A stretch of DNA of 14,025 nucleotides from Funneliformis mosseae (taxonomy: Eukaryota; Glomeromycota; Glomeromycetes; Glomerales; Glomeraceae). Made by a program: the position numbers and the translations under genes. The notes below the pieces were generated by a model. That model ran no database searches, was not told the origin of the DNA, and was given only the letters and a program-made list of their open reading frames with translations. The stretch lies in the NCBI GenBank assembly GCA_910592005.1, contig CAJVPP010002644.1, positions 1 to 14,025 on the forward strand. The letters run 5' to 3'. Positions 9,987-14,025 of this stretch are shown piece after piece; position 1 is the stretch's first letter, and each line of letters begins with the position of its first letter.

Positions 9987-10145
9987 TTTATTAAAAAAAA
10001 AAAAAGAAAAGAAATTCGATCAAGAAAAACTTTAAATCGATATTTATACTATATGCGATGTGTATGTATGTTTATCATACGTCATTAACTTGTTTGATCT
10101 GCATGCAAATTATGTAATTCAAATTTTTCCGTTTTTTCAAACGAA
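9987..10145. promoter_or_regulatory. Shared divergent promoter region of MTR4 and the BLOC1S5-like gene
   Basis: The two start codons are 159 bp apart and point away from each other, so both promoters must lie here or overlap the genes. The MTR4 side is a long pyrimidine-rich leader on its sense strand (a poly-A tract on the plus strand near 9990-10010). A CRE-like bZIP site, TACGTCAT, lies at 10078-10085. No clear TATA box can be separated from the AT-rich background. Confidence 0.55.
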
Positions 10146-11079
10146 ATGTATAAACCCGAAACAAAAAACATTGTTCAAGGCAAGATAAAGATCAAAACGT
10201 CTTCTGAATGATAATATCATAAAATTAATAGACAAATTTAATTGTTAATAGATATAAGTGATTTTTATGAAACCATATTCAGTCATCCTAAAGAAAGTGT
10301 CGACAAAGAGATAAAAACATTTGTGCGAGAGTTTGAGGTAAATTTGAATAATTTCATATTTGAAGTAACTATTGAATATTAAATTAACTTTTTCTTTAGT
10401 CGGATAGGAATGGTCGCGAAAATACCAATTTACAAAAGTGTATCGTCTATGCGCAAGATGCTCCCGATAAATATACCGATGGTGTAGCTTCTCTAAGTAA
10501 AAAGTTGAGCGGTGTTAATGACAAATGTTTGTAAACTATTTGGAACTTGCATTTTTTTTTTTTTTTAAAAATATTCAGAAATTTTAAAAACGATCGTTTC
10601 TTCTATTATAACTTTATTAAGTACAAGTTGCGAAACCAGCTTTTGAAACATTGCTAACTGAATTAACAGAATTAAGACAAGTGAGTTAGGAACTTGATGA
10701 TAATATGGACCTTTGCAATAGAAATGGAGGGAAACGGCTGGAAAAAATAAAAATGAATTAATGCTAAAATCTGAACAATTTTGACCTAAAAATCATATTT
10801 GGCTTATAAAAGTAAATTGATTTTTTTCCGGCAGTTTCCCCCCTTTCAATTGCAAAGGTCTTTTTTTTTTTGCTTTAGGTACTTATAATTCTTTAATGTA
10901 TTCAGAACAGTAAAAACAAATCAGATCCTTATCATGCAGAACGAAAAGAATTTCTAAAAGAGATAAACAAAGCGAAGAAGGACTATGATAAAGAAATGAA
11001 AAAGAGGGAACAAGAGCTCGTGACAGAATATAGATTGAAATTAGAGGAAACTTTAAGAGGTGTTGACCCTTTACATTAA
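10146..11079 (+). CDS. BLOC1S5: BLOC-1 subunit 5 (Muted)-like protein, 5 exons, 159 aa
   Basis: Probable subunit of BLOC-1, the small coiled-coil complex that sorts cargo from endosomes towards lysosome-related organelles. Modelled exons: 10146-10179, 10252-10337, 10400-10526, 10622-10680, 10906-11079 (480 nt, in frame, stop TAA). The N-terminal part (DISDFYETIFSHP, then EIKTFVREFE, about residues 12-40) resembles the conserved start of metazoan BLOC1S5 (a helix, then a 'DHRP..GE.R.FVKEFE' motif). The rest is helical and charged, ending in a Lys/Glu-rich coiled coil (about 110-150). Length is close to the family's roughly 187 aa. Intron 1 needs a GC donor. The intron 3 donor (T|GTTTGT) is weak but is the best phase-1 choice I see. 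Intron 4 is enlarged by a foldback element. The family call rests on remembered similarity; a generic coiled-coil protein is the alternative. Confidence 0.65.
10180..10251 (+). other. GC-AG intron (BLOC1S5-like intron 1)
   Basis: The first exon ends GTTCAAG and the intron starts GCAAGATAAA and ends GTTAATAG, 72 nt, phase 1, giving ..NIVQ-D-ISDFYE. Without splicing the ATG frame stops after 21 codons. The nearby GT donors (ATT|GTTCAA, AC|GTCTTC) give the wrong phase and immediate stops. Confidence 0.65.
10708..10860. mobile_element. Foldback / MITE-like element in BLOC1S5-like intron 4
   Basis: A 153-bp segment is bounded by inverted arms of about 40 bp. The left arm begins GACCTTTGCAATAGAAATGG, and the right arm, reverse-complemented, begins GACCTTTGCAATTGAAAGGG. 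Similarity continues through GGGAAACGGCTGGAAAAAA versus GGGAAACTGCCGGAAAAAAA. I see no convincing target-site duplication. The host intron is 225 nt against 62-95 nt for its neighbours, so the element explains the excess. It differs in sequence from the element in MTR4 intron 11. Confidence 0.7.
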
Positions 11080-11165
11080 ACACATTAATGTTGTAGTATT
11101 TCCAAAAATATAAAAATGCTAAGTTTTTTCGGCATTTGCATGCTGTTGTATTCTTTGTCAAATTG

Positions 11166-11505
11166 TTATAAAGATTCAAAATTTGAGTTGTAGATTATCG
11201 AAAATATTAACTGATCGTAAGTCAATTTTCGTTTGAACTTAATTAAAACTTATATATTGTTAGACATCATGTTCGTAATTAAAGCTCTTAATTATGCTCA
11301 CCTGTTTTTCTTTAACCAGTCCTAAGCTTTGAATTTCCATGGATTGTTGATCGCTTAAAGGAGGAAAGTTATTAGAATATATTTTGTGAGAGTTACTGAT
11401 AGTGCAGGATGAAAGAAGAAGAATAACGTCACTTATACTCCGTGTATTATCACGGGACGTCGTGAATACAAAATGAAGAAAAATCGTAAAGTCGACATTT
11501 TTCAT
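11166..11505 (-). CDS. Possible small two-exon gene, unknown product (82 aa)
   Basis: I do not recognise this protein. An open frame on the minus strand runs from ATG at 11505 (MKNVDFTIFLHFVF..) to 11302, where a strong donor CAG|GTGAGC occurs. Splicing to TTAATATTTTCG at 11210 (acceptor GATCAG, 91-nt intron, phase 0) gives a short tail ending NFESL and a TAA at 11168-11166. The frame stays open upstream to about 11584, so the ATG could be internal to a longer exon. The codon composition is less AT-biased than the flanks, and ACGCGT and CCAAT sites lie upstream. The gene converges on the BLOC1S5-like gene with about 86 bp between the stops. It could be a chance ORF. Confidence 0.33.
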
Positions 11506-11587
11506 TCGTTGCGCAACTAACACGAAAATTTCTTCCAAATTTATTCGCTTAATAATTTTTACTTTTGTAAGAAGTCCACGTCACATG

Positions 11588-11737
11588 ACGCGTGTCCTCC
11601 AATTTTTGATAAACACTACCTAATTGTATTAAATTGTAAAGTCAGATATGGATATTGTCCTAATGTAAAAGGGACGCGTGGGTGTTCATCAAATATCAGA
11701 TATATTTTTAAAAATGAACGAAAAATTTTGCACCAAT
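11588..11737. promoter_or_regulatory. Two ACGCGT (MCB-type) boxes and a CCAAT box
   Basis: ACGCGT occurs at 11588-11593 and 11674-11679, and CCAAT (within CACCAATCGG) at 11733-11737. ACGCGT is the MluI cell-cycle box bound by MBF in yeasts, and CCAAT is bound by the HAP/NF-Y complex. CpG-rich hexamers are rare in this sequence, so two within 90 bp stand out. They lie 83-232 bp upstream of the minus-strand ATG at 11505. Confidence 0.4.
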
Positions 11738-13954
11738 CGGTTTTTTTGCCGACATTGATAATTAGATTTTTACCAATTTTGTAAAATAATCATTTTATAT
11801 CGAACTTGCATCTAAGCGGTTAAATTTATGTTCTTGAATTTTGATAAGCATAGTTTTAATTTTTCAGTTCTGATTACATTGCATGTAAATAGAAATATAA
11901 TACACTTTTTTGATTTTATTTTTAGAAAGTAAACCTTGTACTAATGTTTTTGAAGGTTTAAGATCCTAATACAATTCTAAAAATAAACAAAAAATGTTTA
12001 TTTTTAAATTATAATTTTTAATAATTTCATGTAAAATTTTTCTTTATCTAATATTTCTAATAGTATACTTTTTGCTTTATCCTATTTAACATATTGTTTT
12101 AAATTATGTTATATTTTAGAAACTATAAAATTATTAACTTCAAACTGCTGTGTAATATATTTAGCTTTTCATATATAATATCAGTATTAATAATAAGTCT
12201 GCAATAAGTATATTAGTTATTCATAATAAAAGAACCTCTTCTACTTAAGGAAAATAAAGACTTTTTTTGTACTTATTTGATTCTTTTGAGTTTACACTCA
12301 ATCACTTTCTTTATTTTAAAATATCAAAAACTGTTTTTTTATTTAATTTTATATAAAGTGACAAATTTTCTTAAATAGACTAGCATTTTTTGATAATCTA
12401 AACAAAATTATCTTTTTTGTATATTAGTTATAACAATTCTTTTTTTATTTGAAAAGTATCTTGAATTAACTTTCTTTTTACTTGTAATTAAAACATAATT
12501 AATAATACAAATAAAATACATTATAACAAATTAAATAAATACATATGCTAATATAATCTTATTAAATATTAATTATAAAGAATCAAGAAATTATTATTAC
12601 AAATTACATTGTAAAATTATATGTAATATTAATATAAAAAATTTTTATTAATTGTGAAATGGAATATAAAAAATTTATTAGTATATGCAATTATCAGTAT
12701 ACAGTCATCCTTTTCTATAGTTGTAGACTATACAATTATATCATATAAATCTCTCATTATAAGCATATATTTTATAAAAATTAATATCTATTAATATTAT
12801 AAAAAAATCCTTTATAATCACAGTATTTTTATAGTTACACCTTTTTAAAACTAATATTTATTAATAATTTATAAAAATTTTCCTTATATAATTACTTTTT
12901 ATTATAATCATATTTTTATTTTTAATCTTAAGAGATATAACTATAAAGAGGAAAAACTGTATAAGGTATCAATACAAAGAGATCTGTTTATATAATATTA
13001 TAAACAAATTTGTTAATAAAATTTAATAAATTTTAACAAAATTTTAAATCTTATTTAATAATTTACATAATTTTTTTTAATTTTTACTTAATATTAAAAA
13101 TTTTATTTAAAATTTTATTTAAAAACTTTGATTTATATTGTTAAAATACAAAAAAAATTTTGAAATTTATTTAATAAAATTAAGTTTTTATAAAATATTA
13201 TTTATTTTAAAAGTGTTAGATTAAATTTTAGTAATAAACTTAATTATAATATTATTAGTCTGAAGTGAAGTAAATGATTATATATATTTTAATTAAAAAT
13301 GATTATCATAATTAAAAAAAATAATACAATTGAGTTATAACTTATGGTATAATTAAATTTCCTTATAACGTAATTAAGTTGTAATTTAATTGAAATTTGA
13401 AAATAATTATAGAAATTATCTTTAATTTTAATATTATGATTACACATATTTATTTGTCTGCCTACTTAAAATTTGAATTGATATGTGCTTAGTTCATTTT
13501 ATTATACTTGTGTTTTAAATTTAATAATAGTTTCTAAAACGTTTCCTAGTTTATAATATTAAAGATAATTTATTTTAATTAAACTAATTAAATTATACAT
13601 TTAAATTATAAACAAAATATAATCTATAAGTTAATACTATTAGAAAAAAGATTAATTAATTTAATAAAATTTAAAGTTAATTAGTTTTAAGCTTAATAAA
13701 TAATTTTATTTAAAATATAAAAAATAATTTACTTTAATTAAAGTATAAATTATGTTTTTTATTAATAGAAAAATAGTTTATTTGTAAAGATTAGTTAAAA
13801 TTATTATGTAAAATTATATTTAAGTTTTATTAGATTATTATTATAAATTTCTAATTTTATAAATACTAAAAAATAACTTTTTAAGCTATTAAAAAATAAT
13901 TTTTAAAAAATTAATAAATAACATCTTAATTATTAGAAAAAGTTTAAAAAAATA
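11738..13954. other. Long, extremely AT-rich intergenic region
   Basis: More than 2 kb of nearly pure A/T sequence with stops in every frame. Weak AT-only inverted repeats occur (for example around 13330-13400) but are of a kind expected by chance here. No gene, RNA or element boundary is seen until the transposon end at 13955. Confidence 0.6.
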
Positions 13955-14025
13955 TACAGTGGCTACCAAAAGAAACGCAAGTGTGATTGGTTACCTTTGA
14001 ACGGCTATAACTCATCAACCACAAA
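13955..14025 (+). mobile_element. Terminal inverted repeat of a Tc1/mariner-type element (truncated by window end)
   Basis: After a TA dinucleotide the sequence CAGTGGCTACCAAAAGAAAC begins and continues as balanced-composition DNA to the end of the window, in sharp contrast to the AT-rich flank. CAGTGG..CCAAAAG following TA is the typical Tc1/mariner terminus. Only the first 69 bp are inside the window, so the transposase, if any, would lie beyond 14025. Confidence 0.8.

Noticed and set aside
9678..10035. Plus-strand open frames opposite MTR4 exon 1
   Set aside because: They are shadows of the N-terminal coding exon, whose reading on the minus strand is well supported.
10883..11179. Minus-strand open frame of 98 codons opposite the last exon of the BLOC1S5-like gene
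   Set aside because: It is antisense to a charged coiled-coil exon. The hydrophobic runs are what reverse-complemented Lys/Glu codons give.
11714..11758. Plus-strand mini-ORF starting MNEKFCTN
   Set aside because: Only 14 codons, with no further support.
13320..13400. Imperfect inverted repeat (CAATTGAGTTATAACTT.. and AAGTTGTAATTTAATTG)
   Set aside because: It is made nearly only of A and T in a region where such pairings arise by chance; no element boundary or target duplication is seen.

Overview
The window looks like a piece of an AT-rich fungal nuclear genome, most likely an early-diverging, Mucoromycota-type fungus. An arbuscular mycorrhizal species (Glomeromycotina, Rhizophagus-like) is my best guess. 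This is inferred from the very AT-rich intergenic DNA, many short introns (mostly 60-120 nt), Tc1/mariner-type ends, and a fungal-looking exosome helicase beside a metazoan-like BLOC-1 subunit. No marker gene proves the taxon.

Layout. Positions 1-310 hold tandem and inverted repeats, including a perfect 32-bp palindrome. Positions about 583-2358 hold a heavily decayed protein gene: 1053-2358 can be read in one frame broken by about 17 stop codons, with a RING-like Cys/His cluster near its end. Positions 2360-3890 have no supportable gene. Positions 3891-4210 are a four-copy minisatellite (period about 80-87 bp). Positions 4204-4876 carry further coding-like remnants, the clearest at 4468-4675.

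The core of the window is a divergent pair of intact genes. On the minus strand, 9986 down to 5052, is a 15-exon gene for MTR4, the Ski2-like RNA helicase of the nuclear exosome (1209 aa by my splice model). On the plus strand, 10146-11079, is a 5-exon gene for a 159-aa protein resembling BLOC-1 subunit 5 (Muted). They share a 159-bp intergenic region with a CRE-like site. Each gene contains one intron that needs a GC donor and one intron enlarged by a foldback/MITE-like element with about 40-bp inverted ends. A possible small gene of unknown function lies on the minus strand at 11166-11505. Two ACGCGT boxes and a CCAAT box sit upstream of it.

From about 11750 to 13954 the DNA is extremely AT-rich and shows no gene. 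The window ends inside a Tc1/mariner-type terminal repeat that starts next to a TA at 13955.

MTR4 (nuclear RNA surveillance) and the BLOC-1-like protein (endosomal/lysosomal sorting) have no obvious functional link. Their pairing looks like simple sharing of a promoter region. All exon boundaries are manual models from splice signals, frame and family conservation.
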